A stretch of 38,697 nt of DNA. Origin: CAYUUW01 sp964448005 (lineage in GTDB: Bacteria > Patescibacteriota > Gracilibacteria > UM-FILTER-43-11). This document shows, piece after piece, positions 37,954-38,697 of this stretch (position 1 is its first letter; every line of letters begins with the position of its first letter). The notes beneath the pieces were generated by a model. The model was not told the origin of the DNA. It was given only the letters and a program-made list of their open reading frames with translations, and did no database searches. The position numbers were made by a program, and so were the translations under genes. The stretch is taken from positions 1 to 38,697 of the forward strand of contig CAYUUW010000012.1 of the NCBI GenBank assembly GCA_964448005.1, read 5' to 3'.

Positions 37954-38697
37954 CTAGCCTCTATTCCTCTTCCGGTCATTCTCCGTCAGATACCTCTTGC
38001 GCAGGCGCACGCTCTTGGGCGTCACCTCCACGTACTCGTCCGGGCCGATGTACTCGATGGCCTTCTCCAGCGTCATCGGGACGATGGGGGTCAGGTTCAT
38101 GGCTTCGTCTGTGCCGGAGGCGCGCACGTTGGTCAGCTTCTTGTTCTTGAGCGCATTCACCACCAGATCCGTGCCCTGGTTGTGCTCGCCGATCACCATG
38201 CCCTCGTACACTTCGGTGCCAGGAAGGATGAACAACGGACCGCGCTCTTGCAGCTTCCACAGGGAATAGGCCATCACCGGCCCCGTCTCGCCGGAGATCA
38301 TGGAGCCCACCTGGCGCTTTTCGATCGGGCCCACGTGCGGGCCGAAGTGCGAAAAGGAGCTATACAGCGTGCCTTCGCCCTTGGTGAGGATGATGAAATG
38401 CGAGCGGATGCCCAGCAGGCCTCGGGCGGGAATCAGGAACTCCAGCTGGGTGTTGCCGTTGGCGTTCTGCATGTTGGTCATCTCCCCTTTGCGCTGCGCC
38501 ATCAGCTCGATGATCTTTCCGCTGAGCCCTTCCGGCACATTGATCACCACGTTCTCCATGGGCTCGTGCACCTTGCCCTCGACCTGCTGCAGGATCACCT
38601 CGGGCTGGGAAACCTGGAGCTCGTAGCCCTCGCGGCGCATGTTTTCGATCAGCACAGCCAAATGCATCTCCCCGCGCCCCTTCACCTTCACATGGTC
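37954..38697 (-). CDS. typA: TypA/BipA translational GTPase, C-terminal part
   Basis: The gene continues past the right window edge; about 247 codons are visible. TypA is an EF-G-like ribosome-binding GTPase needed for ribosome assembly and stress growth. The visible part covers the EF-G domain V-like and C-terminal domains: KGRGEMHLAVLIENMRREGYE, LEFLIPARGLLGIRSHF, GTLYSSFSHFGPHVG, and the end IGPDEYVEVTPKSVRLRKRY. The GTPase domain is out of view. The stop is TAG at 37954-37956. A second copy of its last 42 codons lies about 0.8 kb downstream. Confidence 0.95.
   Translation of the reverse strand, partial: DHVKVKGRGEMHLAVLIENMRREGYELQVSQPEVILQQVEGKVHEPMENVVINVPEGLSGKIIELMAQRKGEMTNMQNANGNTQLEFLIPARGLLGIRSHFIILTKGEGTLYSSFSHFGPHVGPIEKRQVGSMISGETGPVMAYSLWKLQERGPLFILPGTEVYEGMVIGEHNQGTDLVVNALKNKKLTNVRASGTDEAMNLTPIVPMTLEKAIEYIGPDEYVEVTPKSVRLRKRYLTENDRKRNRG

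Overview
The window is a metagenome-style scaffold of about 55% GC by eye, with three 10-N gaps (two in ldh, one in a PurA-like gene). Housekeeping genes are bacterial (gyrA, infC-rpmI-rplT, rpmE, ssrA, trxB, ung, rarA, typA, recG) and use the standard stops. Several traits recall Candidate Phyla Radiation (Patescibacteria) genomes: short genes, Lys/Ala-rich tails on ribosomal proteins, SLH/CAP and TSP3/PKD surface proteins, an L-lactate dehydrogenase, many orphan genes, and palindromes inside coding sequence. A patescibacterial lineage, perhaps Peregrinibacteria-like, is my inference; no 16S is present.

Layout. 0-4 kb: the recG N-terminus, a degenerate RNB (RNase II/R) protein, a small membrane-protein operon and rarA. 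4-7.4 kb: an orphan cassette, then a ribbon-helix-helix repressor divergent from an AAA/DUF4143 ATPase across four 32-bp iterons, then a winged-helix Fic protein. 7.4-12.6 kb: an exonuclease-DinG helicase, a non-coding stretch with a consensus promoter, ldh, a tRNA-like gene with an abnormally short anticodon loop, and tmRNA. 12.8-14.5 kb: two orphan genes. 14.8-19.7 kb: the most interesting locus, a four-gene operon of pseudokinase, vWA protein, divergent adenylosuccinate-synthetase-like enzyme and SAM-domain protein, with its own promoter and terminator. 19.8-25.8 kb: a large nucleotidyltransferase protein, infC-rpmI-rplT, trxB and a glycosyltransferase. 26-27.8 kb: three tandem transcription units with the same promoter, the same roughly 140-nt structured leader RNA and similar terminators, each encoding a small membrane protein. 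27.9-36 kb: rpmE, a secreted TSP3/PKD protein, gyrA, an orphan gene, ung, an SLH-CAP protein and a histidine phosphatase. 36-37.2 kb: two more paralogous units with a second structured leader. 37.2-38.7 kb: a typA 3'-end remnant, one orphan gene, and the resident typA 3' end, which looks like the footprint of an insertion.

How it fits together. Core genes often have a TAGAAT/TATAAT -10 box with a weak -35. Most orphan genes are free-standing cassettes with a good TTGAC-type -35, a 16-17 bp spacer, a structured 5' leader and a hairpin terminator. The four-gene operon combines a probable signal-sensing scaffold (pseudokinase, vWA, SAM) with a nucleotide-metabolism enzyme whose substrate-binding motifs are altered. 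By gene content it resembles regulated conflict or stress systems (TerY-type vWA plus kinase), but I do not recognise this exact combination. All functional statements rest on motifs read by eye; no searches were run.
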